Made by a program: the position numbers and the translations under genes. 64,000 nt of DNA from Anoplolepis gracilipes (taxonomy: Eukaryota; Arthropoda; Insecta; Hymenoptera; Formicidae): assembly GCF_047496725.1 (NCBI RefSeq), contig NC_132974.1, forward strand, positions 2,921,501-2,985,500, written 5' to 3'. Every line of letters begins with the position of its first letter. The stretch's first letter is position 1. A model generated the notes under the pieces. It searched no databases and had not been told where the DNA came from. It saw only the letters and a program-made list of their open reading frames with translations. Below are positions 36,605 through 48,876 of this stretch, one piece after another.

Positions 36605-37468
36605 ATGCTGGATGATCAATACTGTCACATTTTGGACCAAAGATCGGAATCAAGTAAGGACACATCGTCTAACAGCATCATGAAAACTGTGACACACACC
36701 TGCCACGTGCCAGGTATCGCCGGTGAGTACATATTTTTCAATCTTTTACATTATTTTATATAACATTTTGATTATTTAAACGTTAGAAAATTATTAAAGA
36801 ATGAATGATCAATTACTTGAAGCGTTACCAACCTCGAACGTTGCTCCGCATAACTCTGTAAGGGAGTAGTCGAAAATTATGTCATTTGAGGATACATATT
36901 ATAATATAGATGTTCAATATTACACAAATTTTTCTAAGAAAATAGCGTAATTTTTACCTAAATTATTTTTTTTTTATTTTATTGAAAAAATATGTTTATA
37001 TTTAATAATATTGTCGAATTAAAAAATGTCGGAAGATATATATATATATATATCCATTAGATACACACATATATATAAATTAATTTTTTAATTAAATCTT
37101 TAAGTCTACAATTAATTATTCATATTTGTTTAATCAAGAACGGCTTGTCTCCGCCCAATAATGTTACACTTGCATAAGTTGCAGATCTATCCGCTGATGA
37201 GTCGATTGAGGACATCGCCGAATCAGTGGATGAATTGCGAGAGAAGCTCGCCAACATGAAAAAGCTCATGGAAGAGCGGAAAGGCACGACACTGGGAGAA
37301 ATTAGCGCTCGAAAAAGAAAAGAAACTTCCGACATAATAGACGGCAATTTTTTATCTTGGATTTTCGGATCAGTCCTCTTAGTAATCGTGAGCGTGAGCT
37401 TTTATGCCTTCTATAATCTTTATCACGCAGTGCTGAAGAAATTCCCGTCCCATCATACGGAATTATAA
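36605..37468 (+). CDS. Unrecognised tail-anchored membrane protein with C-terminal HTEL
   Basis: Two exons, 36605-36722 and 37185-37468, joined at GCC-G/GTGAGT and TTGCAG/AT, give 133 residues. The N-terminal half is polar and Ser-rich. A charged, probably coiled-coil segment follows (about residues 50-85, with SVDELREKLANMKKLMEERK), then a basic RKRKE patch. A single hydrophobic segment (starting FLSWIFGSVLLVIVSVSFYA) lies close to the C-terminus, leaving about 15 residues that end in HTEL. This layout suggests a tail-anchored protein with cytosolic N-terminus and lumenal tail. HTEL is an ER-retrieval signal variant (human carboxylesterase 2 ends this way) and also fits a class I PDZ ligand. 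I do not recognise the family. The frame is open farther upstream of the chosen Met but without another ATG, so an upstream exon is possible. Confidence 0.65.
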
Positions 37469-38760
37469 AAAAGTGTATGAAAATGGGAAGAAATTAAAAC
37501 TTGGAACTACAAGAACATTCTATTAAAAATTCAAAAAGCGGCCTCCTTTAATTTCTTCTTTAATATTTGATGATGCAAAATGCAAAGAGTTTCAAAAACA
37601 ACAGATATTTTTTTCATTATTTGTATACAAATTTTTCAATCGATTATAGATTTTTCTCTTACAAAAATTGTCGAAGTTTTCAAATAATTAACAATAATTG
37701 AAGATAAAAAACTAATGAATTAAAATTAATAAAAGAAAATAGATAACATTGTTGTATTTTTCAATTAATTTCATGGTTTATTTAATAGAATTTTAATTTA
37801 AAGATTAATTATAAAAATATCTAAGGATTTAAAAAATATGATAAATTTTCTTTGATATTTTGCAGGGATAATTATCACCAGATCGATTAAGAAACTTTAT
37901 TAAAAATTAATAAAAAAAACATTTGATAATTAATGCCAGGATAAGAAATGCCAGGTGTTAATTGTTGACCACTGAATTTTAGAAAAATAAATTTAATTCA
38001 GGTTGATATATTAACGATACTTCTGTTAGTGTTTGAACGAATATGATTACCAGTGAAATTTGCATTGTTAATATCGAAAAGAATTGAAAAATGTAAATGA
38101 CAAACAATATATTTCTGAAGAAGTAAAGTAATATTACATTTTAGAAAAAGGGAGATATTTATTCCATCTATTCAACTAAATAGAATTTGTAATGATAAAA
38201 GACCCGACAGATTTTTTTTAGAATTAAAAACTAACAATAAGTGCCTTAAAAACTTATGAATTAAATGTTCTGCTATGTGTGTATGTTATAAATGTTATTC
38301 ATTATATACATATGTACATGTATAAGCAAATTTAGTTAGCCAGTCACTAATTTGAAACTTCTATTGAATTTAAAATAAATCAGGCATGTTATTATCTCAA
38401 ATATTAATATAAAAAATACATTGAACTCTTTAATTTAAGTTTGAAAAAAAGATACAATTCTCATTTGTACGCTACATATAATTATAATTGATTCGCTATG
38501 ACACTAGCGCGACTAGTTAAATGATAAGTTTTTTTCTATATTAAGTGTCGCTCTATGTAATGTGAATAAAAAATTAAAATATAATTAAATCGACATTTCA
38601 ACCTTTTATTCCACAGCAGTTTTAGATGTATGTATAGTTACATGAAGATCATATAATTTTTCTTTGTTCAAATCAGTGACTGAAATAAATACGATGTTAT
38701 ATTTATAAATAAATTATTAAAAAGAAGTTTCATTATCAATAACATACATAGTATTGTTTC
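37469..38760. other. AT-rich intergenic DNA, nothing seen
   Basis: Space between convergent genes. It probably includes the 3' UTR of the upstream gene. No exon-like sequence on either strand. Confidence 0.5.
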
Positions 38761-38774
38761 TTTATTTTTTATCT

Positions 38775-39754
38775 TTATAGCGAAGATTTGAACATTTTAT
38801 AATAGTCTCTGTTTTGCTAAAAAAATATAGTAAAATTTATATATATAATATTTTTTTTTTCATTTGCATTTTTATAGTATACGAGATATCCAGCAAACAA
38901 GATGTTAACAGTAATTTATTTTTGTACAATCACAAAATCAATCATTATTCCAAATAATAGTTGAATGATTCGTACCTTTAATATTTCGTACTTAAGCTCT
39001 TCTCGTCGGAAAGACAATCTGGAAATATGATCCTGTAACATCTTCATCTACATTGACACATTTTATTTTATTCAAATAAATACATTCGTTAATTTAATTC
39101 TACTTATTTAACATTCAAACCTCGACTTCCGTTTTACGAACGTCTTTCTTCAATCCTGCTATTATAGATTTATATCGATCTCGACAGAATAGAGACTTGT
39201 TTTCAACGTCTGGTAAAACATTTTCTATATTTTTTATTTCATTTCGTGATCGTTGAAGCTGAATTTATAAAATTTAATTACATAAATTCGTCGAATATTA
39301 CATGAAAAATGTGTTATGCAATTTAGAAAAAGTTAACTTCTTTTGCATAGAATTATCTTGAAGATAAAAGTGTGCAAATACTTTTTCTATCGCATATATT
39401 TATAATATATATATGTTTAATATATAGATATATATAGATTAATTATAATAACTGACTTTCAAAGAAACCGTTGATACTACTTTTGTGTATAAAATCTAGA
39501 GAAAAGAAAAAACGTCGGTTTATATATATAGATTTTCTGAAGAATTTTAATATAAGTCTTAATTACTCACGCGCTTTTTCATCTCCATTATTTCAGTATT
39601 ATTCTGAAATAAATACATAATTGGAAATTGATTCTAGGTAAAATAAAAAATGATATTTTCTCACCAAAAGTATTAGGAATGCCATAATGCATAATTCGAC
39701 GAAAGTAAAAATCCATAATATCTTTAAGCTATAAAAGTCTAAGATTGTCCACAT
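38775..39754 (-). CDS. New small gene: membrane-anchored coiled-coil protein, 5 exons, 124 aa
   Basis: Every exon is too short to stand out as a long open frame. Exons on the minus strand: 39754-39665, 39603-39571, 39258-39121, 39047-38976 and 38816-38775 (stop). All four junctions are phase 0, with donors TTG/gtgaga, CGC/gtgagt, GAG/gtttga and AAG/gtacga and acceptors ending tttcag, attcag, tgtag and tttag. The frame is open throughout. The product begins MWTILDFYSLKILWIFTFVE and has a hydrophobic segment at about residues 9-30, then a charged, predicted coiled-coil region of about 80 residues (for example NEIKNIENVLPDVENKS and MKMLQDHISRLSFRREELKY) and a basic end. AATAAA lies 9 bases past the stop (38766-38761). 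It is divergent from PDPR with about 770 bp between the start codons. Family not recognised; the role may be as an organelle-anchored adaptor, which is a guess. Confidence 0.62.
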
Positions 39755-39833
39755 TTTATAGCAGGATACTAAAATTTATATATAATTTAAACAAATTTTG
39801 TTTCTACTATTAATTTTGTAATATAATTTCTGC

Positions 39834-39868
39834 ATAATAGCAGAGAGAAGGCTTCTCTCTGATAATAG
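39834..39868. promoter_or_regulatory. 21-bp near-perfect palindrome flanked by 7-bp direct repeats
   Basis: A GAGA-rich palindrome (39841-39861, arms CAGAGAGAAG and CTTCTCTCTG around one base) is bracketed on both sides by ATAATAG. It lies about 90 bp upstream of the small coiled-coil gene and about 660 bp upstream of PDPR, inside their shared divergent promoter region. Confidence 0.4.
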
Positions 39869-40525
39869 TAACTTATTGTTAGATCAATTTGAATATCGTC
39901 ATTATTTTAAGACGATCTATCGAGAAGTATTGCGATATATTGCGATATGTTGAATAAACAAATATATATGCGCCATTTGTCAATTTCTTTTTCAAAAAAT
40001 AGAAAAAAATAAAAAGCTCTTCTCTTGATATAAAATCTTGATGATAAAAAAATCAATTAAAACGTACTTTTTAATAAATGCGTAATTATGTTTCAATAAA
40101 AATTTAATCATAATACGTAACAATTTAATATTCTTTATAGAGAGAGATATTATATTATGACAATAACAAACTGTCAATATACATATGTATATACAATATA
40201 TATATATATATATCATTTTCGGAGTGATTATATATAATCTCCGAATGACACTACATTTCAATAATAATAATGAATATATTAAAAAAATAGATCACCTACT
40301 TGTCAGGAAGTGTACTTTCATTTAAAAAAAATTATCAAAGTTGTGCTTATTCCGATCGCACGAGTTTTATAAAATACAAAAATTTTTCTTGTGACAGGTG
40401 CGGAGTAGGTCTGGCACTTTCTAAATTTATTCTCTTCGCTCAATTTGGGGTTGAATTTTTTTTAACAGCATCAGCAGTTGCAAAACACGCTTTGCACTGC
40501 TGTAAATCGTTCTCGCCAACGTTTA

Positions 40526-42354
40526 ATGTTAAGGCAAACCTATTCAAGATGTGTATGTTTGTCACTCGAAAAGAAAAGTACGAAGGGTTCTATCGGCACG
40601 CGATACATAACCTACAGAGATGAGACTTCCCTACGATATTCGTCAACAGATGTTGAACGCAAATTGTCACCCGGCGAGAAGAGTTATTCATCCGATAACT
40701 CTCGACACTTACCGTCTCATTCGCAGATTGTCATCGCCGGTGCGGGAACAGTCGCCAATTCGGTTGCCTATCACTTGGTACTGAATGGATGGAACGATGT
40801 TCTCGTCCTGGAACAAAATACGTAAATTTATTTCTAATTTATATCTCAGATTTCGTCGCTCATCATAATTATCTTTCAGTTGAATACTGCATTCTAGCGA
40901 TAACAAAATTCATACATATTAATTGATATCATTAGTGAAACAAAAAGTTAAATTGATTAAATATTCTCTGATTCTAGAATTGGCAGTGGATCCTCACACT
41001 TTGGGTCTGGTACACTTGGGCTGTTTAAACCAATTTCTCACAGGAATTTGATTGCATACAGCATCAAATTATATCAACAATTGCAAGAGATGGGCTATGA
41101 TATAGGATTGAGACAATGTGGGAGTATAAATTTGGCGCAGTCCAAGGATAGGATGGTAGCTCTTAAAAGAAGAATGGCTTACAACATACCAACTGGATTG
41201 CATTGTGAAGTACATAATTTAATTTTTATAATTGATAATATCTACTATGAATATGATTTTATCTAATTTAGCTGTACTTAAGTAAACCAATTGAAAATTG
41301 TAATAAATTGGAAAAATTATTAAGGAGTCAATTATATATTAGTTAACACTATAGCATATTAAAATCAAGTCAAAAATAAAATCATTAATATGTTATAGAT
41401 CTTGGGCAAAGAAGAATTGAAAAGATTACATCCTTACTTATGTGTTGATGATCTAGAAGGAGCAATTTTTGTACCAGAGGATGCTGTTGCTAATCTAAGT
41501 GCAATTTGTGAAGTCTTAGCAAAGTTGGCAAAGGAAGGAGGTGCACGATATATCGAGCACTGTCATATAAAAGAAGTAAAGACTGAAAAAGGGGCTGTTA
41601 AAAATGTCAAAACTGAATATGGTACTGTTTCTTGTGAATATTTCATTAACTGTGCTGGGATGGTAAATATATCTTTGTATTAATTTTAAATACGCAATAA
41701 TAGTATTCATAATTAATCTAATACATGTTTGTTAATATTTTAGTGGGCTCGTGAATTAGGATTAAGATGCACTCCACCAGTCAGAATTCCTGCATATCCT
41801 GCGGAACATTTATATGCAGTTATACCACCTTTGTCATCAAAGATCAGTACATCTTTACCATATGTACGAGATTTTGATTCGTATTCATATATAAGAGAAT
41901 GGCAAGGTACACACCTCTTTTCTTATATATTTTACATTGTGTTAAATGCTATTGACAGATATAAAAGCATATGTTAGAACTGCATGTATTATTAATGCTA
42001 AAACTGTCAATGATAATTACATATAGGTGGATTTTTACTTGGCTGGTTTGAACCTAATGCAAAACCTGCATTTGGAAGCGGTAATGTTCCTTCGAAAAAA
42101 TGGATGGAACATGTAAAAAATGATTCCACTCATTGGCAGCCATTATGGGACAAAGCTATACATAGATTACCAATTTTAAAAGAAGTGGAAGATCCATATA
42201 TATACAATTGTCCTGACAATTTTACTCCAGATGGTAGATGGATATTAGGAGAAAGTCCTGAAGTAAAAAATTACTTTGTTGCTGTTGGAATGAATGGCAA
42301 TCCATTGCAAGGTATATTTCTTAAATTTATATTTCTTAAAATATATCTTTAAAT

Positions 42355-42402
<48 letters not shown>

Positions 42403-44977
42403 TCTCATATATAAAGAAGCTTGATATTTTTAGCTATATATTTTTTTAAAAGGTGCTGGTGGTATTGGTAAAGAAATTGCTGAATCTATAATAAAGGGTG
42501 AATCCACACAGGAAGTACTCCCATTTAATGTACAAAGGTTTCTAGATTTGCACAATAATAAACAATATCTACAGCAGAGAATGAAGGAAGTAGTCGGTCG
42601 AAATTATGCTATATTATATCCTCATCAATCAGAATACAAATATGCTCGTAAATTACGTTGTTCACCTTTGTATTCTGTTTTGGAGGAACGTGGTGCAGTT
42701 TTTGGCATAAAAATGGCCTACGAACGTCCACTTTACTTTGATTCAACTTATAAACGTAAGTTTTTTAACAATTAAATTTTTGTACATAAATATTAACATT
42801 TTTAACAAATATGATATAAATTTAAAAGGAGGACAGAAAAAGCCGCTTATGCCAAAAGGCAGTTTTTATAAACCAAAATTCTTTGACTTTATGAAGGAAG
42901 AATTTCAAGCATGTAGAGAAGGAGTTGGGATAATAGACATGAGCTCATTTTCAAAGATTGAAATTAATGTAAATAAATGATGTAATTAGAACGGTGAAAT
43001 TAGAAACTCATTACGAATCATTTTTCAAATTTCAGTTATGAGTAACAACTATTTTCTATTTAAAACTTGATTAAAGATATGTAGTTTCTGGTTTCATCTA
43101 CATGGATTCAATTATTTTTTTATTTTAATGATTGGTTTTATTACAGTCTAGTCATGAAGAGGTAGTAAAGTATCTACAACATCTGTGTTCTAATGATGCT
43201 GATATACCAGTTGGCGGAATAGTTCATACAGGAATGCAAAATGAGAAAGGTGGTTATGAAAATGACTGTATACTAGTGCGACAAAGCAAAAATAGTTATT
43301 TCATGGTCTCACCCACATCACAGCAGACACGTATTTATCAATGGATGTCTAGGTAGATGCTATTTTGATTGTAATCTCAAGTGAAAAGAACACATATAAG
43401 CTTCAGATTAGATAAAGTTCAGTTTTAAAGTTTTAGTTAAAAAATTATTAATATAAAAATATGTTTGAAGAAATGCTCTTTTAAAAAAATATTTTTCACT
43501 ATAAAAATTAAATTTATTATTTTGTTTTTCTAAATTAATGTCCATTTAACGTTGTATATAAACATTATTATTATTATTAATATAATTAATCCTTTTTTTA
43601 TCCAATAAAATAGACATTTGCCGACAGATCATTTGGTAGGTCTTAATGATGTAACTTCAAAATACACAGTGATCAATGTAGTAGGTCCTAAAGCTACTGA
43701 ACTGCTCTCTGAGTTATCCAATTCTAATATCAATCTTTCACCCTTCACTTATAAGGTCAGATTATTTTCTAATAATTGCTGATAAATTTATTTTTATTTT
43801 TTTTTTGTATGGACATCTTGAATTAATTATGTTTTTAAAATTGTAGAAAGTAAACATCGCATATGCTTCAGATGTTATGGTAATGGCATTCACCCATACA
43901 GGTGAATCTGGCTATTGTCTCTACATACCTTCGGAATATGCGCTACACGTTTATTCAACATTAATGGCCATAGGAAAGGATTATGGTGCAAGAGACGTTG
44001 GCGTTCTTACGCAACGTTTTATGAGGATAGAAAGATTTATTCCATTCTGGGCTGAAGAACTGACACCATATGTAACGCCATATGAAGCTGGAAACAGCTA
44101 CAGAATAAAATTGAATGTTAGTATCACAATACAATATGTTTTTTCTGTATATATTTAGACATTTGAAGTTAAAATGAATGCTTCTAGTTTAATAAAACAT
44201 ATAACTGGTTTTTTTTATATTATACAAAGTTTAAAAATAGAAAATTGCAAGAAAAAAGAACGAAATGTAGAAGTAATACAGTTAGGAACATATACATATA
44301 ATTATACTAAAATGAAAATAATAATGAATTAAAAGGAAAATAAATTCAAGATAATAAAGTTAAAATAAAATAGCTTAAAGAAGATTTAGTATTAAATATT
44401 TCATAATTATACTGTACAGAAACAGGACTATTTTATTGGAAAATCTGCTTTACAACGTCAAAAGATGCAAGGAGTAACAAAACGATTAGTTTTATTTGTA
44501 CTCAATGGTATGGATTTGAACAAAGATGTATGGGCATGGGGTGGTGAACCACTATATCGAAATGGTGAATTTGTTGGTACTGTTACATCAGCTGGGTAAA
44601 TACTATTTTTTTTGTATAATTTATATTAAATAGTGAATTATTACTTTATCATTTGCTTATTTTACATTGCTTCTTATTGGGATATATTATTATATTACTA
44701 TTATTTTTTCAGTTATGGTTTTGTAACAGAGAAACTTATTTGCCTTGGATTTATTAGTCTCCCTGGAGCAAGGTTTAAGCAAGAAATAGCAAGAGATGTT
44801 ATTACCACAGATTTTATAATGGACCCAACAGCCTATTATGAAATTGATATCGCTGGCACTAGATTTCCTGCTAAACCATACATCCAGTCATTGCCTATAC
44901 CAGCATTAAATAGTAAATTAAACGAAAAGTATATTCCTACTCCAGTTATCTCATATCAAAGTGATATTTCGTGTTAG
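40526..44977 (+). CDS. PDPR: PDPR, regulatory subunit of pyruvate dehydrogenase phosphatase
   Basis: Twelve exons: 40526-40821, 40978-41209, 41399-41662, 41744-41906, 42027-42311, 42453-42755, 42829-42968, 43147-43352, 43614-43755, 43847-44116, 44420-44595 and 44713-44977. They encode about 913 residues (human 879). The N-terminus MLRQTYSRCVCLSLEKKS is basic and hydroxylated, fitting mitochondrial import. A FAD-binding oxidoreductase domain follows, starting HSQIVIAGAGTVANSVAYHL; then come the linker of the dimethylglycine-dehydrogenase family and two GcvT/aminomethyltransferase-like folds (SNDADIPVGGIVHTGM and AFTHTGESGYCLYIP). The end, YYEIDIAGTRFPAK, matches human PDPR. The subunit controls the phosphatase that reactivates pyruvate dehydrogenase in the matrix. 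An in-frame ATG at 40478 would add 16 residues; the downstream Met gives the better targeting peptide. The dinucleotide motif reads GAGTVA, not GxGxxG. Confidence 0.92.
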
Positions 44978-45869
44978 AAATAATACTTAGTCATTTTTGT
45001 ATAACTTTTATCTGTCTAAGATTTAAGAAACAAAAATGTAAATGTTACCTGTAGTTCTCTATGTGATAAATTATAATTTATAGTATATTTTTAAAAAATG
45101 TACGTAAGTTATGAAATTAAAACATTAGTAATTTATTCTGATTACAGTATATAGCGTTTTCTATTTAATTAATTTCTGATTTTTTATTAGTTTATAGCAC
45201 CATTTCTGATTACTTTTTTGATACTGCTTTCTTATTTGCCTTTTATGACTTGTAATACATGATTATGAATCTTTTTTTTTTTTTATTACACTAAGGGCCG
45301 ATTTCACTGACGTCGGAACTTTAACCTCGGATTAAATTATATCTTTATCTCTTACAAAAGTATCGAATCGTTTGATCAATTAGAACGAAAGGAGCAAAGA
45401 TTTTTTTGCACTGTGATTGGTCAATCAAACGCTTTAAAACTTTCGCAGCACCAAATGGAACGCATCCACTGTCGCCTGTCATAAATCACTCCTTCAAGGA
45501 GTGGAGTTGTCCCATCAACCAAGAAGAACAGATATATAATGGTGGGCTGGTTTTCTTTGTCTCAACAATTCACTGATTGGTTAAAATTATTATAATATCT
45601 TAGATAAAAAGAGACAGAGATCCAACCACTGCTATATGTGTCTACCTCTAATTTGCGGACACGATATTCTTTGTTTGGAACTCTAGTTACTCTAGTATGT
45701 TATAGAATTCAGTGGTATAAATATCGTCATTCAGAATGGATTTTTCGCGCACGTGCTACAGATAGTAAAACCATACTGTGGTAAAATTGTATTTACAGGT
45801 TTTGTTAGGTTAGATTAGAACAGTTTATTAGTGTAATTGAAAAATTAAAGTAATAAACCTGGTTAAATA
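44978..45869. promoter_or_regulatory. Intergenic region with possible MITE remnant and DDX56 promoter
   Basis: After the PDPR 3' end a GC-richer block starts at about 45295 with GGGCCGATTTCACTGACGTC, a style of terminus that resembles insect MITE ends, but I found no matching inverted terminus. A perfect palindrome (CACTCCTT/AAGGAGTG around one base) lies at 45487-45503. The last few hundred bases must hold the DDX56 promoter. Confidence 0.35.
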
Positions 45870-47415
45870 TGTCTGTAAATGAGGTGGAATTAGACGAAGA
45901 AGACGAAGTACAACCGAAAAACTTTCACGAATTAGAATTAGATGACAGGCTGTTGAAGGTAATTTGAATAATATGTATTTAAAAAATAATTTAAATATAT
46001 AATGATAAATATAATATAAATATTTTTAAAGAATAATTTGAAGAGTATACTAAGGAATAAAAAATTCTTTTAGGCTATTGCAAAACTGGGCTGGGTAGAG
46101 CCTACATTAATACAAGAAAAAGCGATACCTCTGATACTTGAAGGAAAGGATGTCTTAATTAGAGCCCGTACAGGTTCAGGCAAGACTGCTGCATTTGCAA
46201 TACCACTTATCCAGAAAATATTAACAAATAAACGAACACAAAAGAATCAGCAGATTAAGGGCCTAATTGTTGCACCTAGTAAGGAACTGTGCAAGCAAAT
46301 TTACGATGTCATTGTGTGCCTGACTGTAAAATGCTCTAGAGAAGTCAGAGTAATTGACATTAGTCCACAAACAGATTTGAATGCACAGAAACCATTACTC
46401 AATGAAATGCCAGATATTGTTGTGGTTACACCAGGCCGATTATTGCAACACCTAAAAGCAGGAAATGTGATGCTGAAACATTGCCTAGAAACATTAATCA
46501 TTGATGAAGCTGATCTGGTATGTACTTATTTTATAGATAATATAAATTAAATTTTTCTGTTATGTAAACAGAAATCATTTTATGATGCTTAAATTATGCC
46601 ATTAATTATTTCAGCTCTTTTCATTTGGATATGAAAACGAAATTAAAAGTGTATTAACTTATCTACCAACAGCATATCAAGCAATTTTAGCATCTGCTAC
46701 ATTATCTGAGGATGTTAAAGCCTTGAAAAAATTAATTTTACACAATCCTGCAATTTTAAAATTAGAGGAACCACCTTTAGCTCCTCCAACTCAATTAGCT
46801 CATTATACTTTGGCTGCAGAGGAATCTGATAAAGCTGCTATTTTATATGCTTTGCTGAAGTTACATTTAATTAGGTAATATATATATTAATTCAGTATTT
46901 TTAAAATTTATATTTTTTAGACAATTCTAAAATGTATATTGTTTTTTTGTCACTTATTTTTTTGTGTTCAGTTATTTGATGCTTGTAGATAAGATGCTTT
47001 TTCTCATTTGTTGTTTTTAAGTTTTTTTTACATACTTATGTGTTTAAAAAATATACGTCAGAAAAGACAGTATGATGTTCGAAAATCACTTTAAAAATGC
47101 AACTAATTCTGAAATTTTTGACAATATTAGAGCACTACAATTCTTTCTAATAGAAAACGATATTTTTCAATTCTAAATAAAATAATTTTTTTTGTATTAG
47201 GGGAAAAACCATAATCTTTGTAAACACAGTGGATAGATGTTACAAATTGAAGTTGTTCCTAGAACAATTTGGTATTCCTACTTGCATTTTAAATTCTGAG
47301 TTACCGGCGACGTCGAGATGTAGAGCGGTCTCGCAATTTAATAGCGGCACTTATGACATTATAATAGCATCAGATGAAAAGGCATTGGAAGAGGTAAAAA
47401 GATATATATTGTAAT

Positions 47416-47465
<50 letters not shown>

Positions 47466-48323
47466 ATATATATATAATTTTCATTTCTTTACAGCCACAT
47501 ATAATAAAAACGAAAAAGAACAAACGAAGGAAAGACAAAGAATCAGGTGTAGCACGCGGCATCGATTTCCAATTTGTGTCCAATGTAATCAATTTTGATT
47601 TCCCATTGGATATAAATTCTTACATACATAGAGCAGGACGCACTGCTCGCGGGAAGAATCAAGGAACTGCCCTTAGTTTTGTAGCGATCAAAGAAAGACC
47701 ATTGATGGAAAAAGTAGAAGAATATTTAAAGTGCACCTATAATTGTGAAAATCTATTTAAGACTTATCAATTTAAATTGGAAGAAGTGGAAGGTTTCCGG
47801 TATGTTCTGCTCAATTCTTTTGATTTTAACATATTATAATTGAATTGTAAAAGCACACTTTTATTCTTATTGTTATATGTATTGTCTTCTTTTATTTATC
47901 ATACAGCATTATTTCTTTTTAATGCAAACTTGTTTCATTTTGTGAAATTATAATTTTAGTTATCGTGCAAAAGATGGTTGGAAAGCTGTTACAAGAATTG
48001 CTGTTCGAGAGGCACGATTAAAAGAAATTAGACAGGAAGTTATAAACTGTGAAAAGTTGAAAAGTTACTTCGAAGATAATCCGCGAGATCTGCAATCATT
48101 GCGCCAAGACAAGGCTTTGCATACTGTGAAACTGCAGCCACACTTAAAGGATGTACCTGAATATATAGTACCGCTAACTTTAAAGAGTATCATGGGAATA
48201 GGAAAAAGAAAAAGGAAATTTGATAGAGATGCTGCATCGTCAGGAGCAACGGCTGTCAAATCGAGACATCGAGCTCGCGCGTCAAATCCATTGATAAGTT
48301 TACAAATACCGACAAAGAAATAA
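45870..48323 (+). CDS. DDX56: DDX56-type DEAD-box RNA helicase (ribosome biogenesis)
   Basis: Six exons: about 45870-45958 (read by eye, plus or minus one base), 46074-46517, 46615-46874, 47201-47393, 47495-47799 and 47960-48323, about 551 residues (human DDX56: 547). Motifs in order: Q-motif region PTLIQEKAIPLILEG, motif I ARTGSGKT, TPGR, motif II DEAD, motif III as SAT, the helicase C domain with ARGIDF, and motif VI HRAGRTAR. The GFRYRAKD and YFEDNPRDLQSLRQDKALH blocks are specific to the DDX56/Dbp9 branch, nucleolar helicases needed for large ribosomal subunit assembly. The tail is basic (GKRKRKFDRD and RHRARASNPL), as expected for nucleolar localisation. Acceptor and donor phases agree at all other junctions. 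Intron 4 contains a long (AT)n run (about 47418-47462). Confidence 0.93.
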
Positions 48324-48731
48324 TTTTTGTAAATTAATTTTGTAATTAATTAAGTATTTTATAAATCTATTAAGATTACACATGATATACTTGTATAGTT
48401 TTGTTTACAAAAATTTGACCTGTAAGGATTCCTCTGTCCTGCAGTACTAGTAATAAGTTCAATGCATTTAACAAAGGGAAATAGAATTTTGGATATCTTT
48501 TTCTTTCAATATGCATTAAATTATTAAATTACTATTATTTATTGAAAAATTATATTTTATGTATATGTCATACCCATGGCACACATGTACGTACACATGC
48601 ACATAAAATATAATTTTTCAATAATTTCAATAAAATTATTTTAATAAAATATATAATGTAATTCACTCTATAATATACATATATATATATATATATATCA
48701 AAGAAAATAAGATCACGTGCAATCAATAGGA
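48324..48731. other. DDX56 3' flank, AT-rich
   Basis: 3' UTR and intergenic DNA with a short (AT)n run near 48675-48699. No gene seen. Confidence 0.5.
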
Positions 48732-48876
48732 TTTTTGAGATCCACATTCGTGGATCTAGCATGGACACAAACCAACCGACTCTTTTACCATGGCATCGAA
48801 AAGTGGATCCAGCCACGTAATTCTGCCGATTCTAAATGGATCCAGCTGGCACCACTGTACTGCGGAGAAAAAGCGT
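48732..48876. repeat. Dispersed repeat, copy 2 (first copy at 26111-26290)
   Basis: Same orientation and order of shared words as copy 1 (GAGATCCAC, TGGATCTAGCA, GTGGATCCAGCCACGTA, GAAAAAGCGT) but with a single, not duplicated, TGGATCTAGCA unit. The B-box-like word of copy 1 is mutated here. Like copy 1 it lies directly 5' of a GC-rich gene-start region. Confidence 0.65.
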
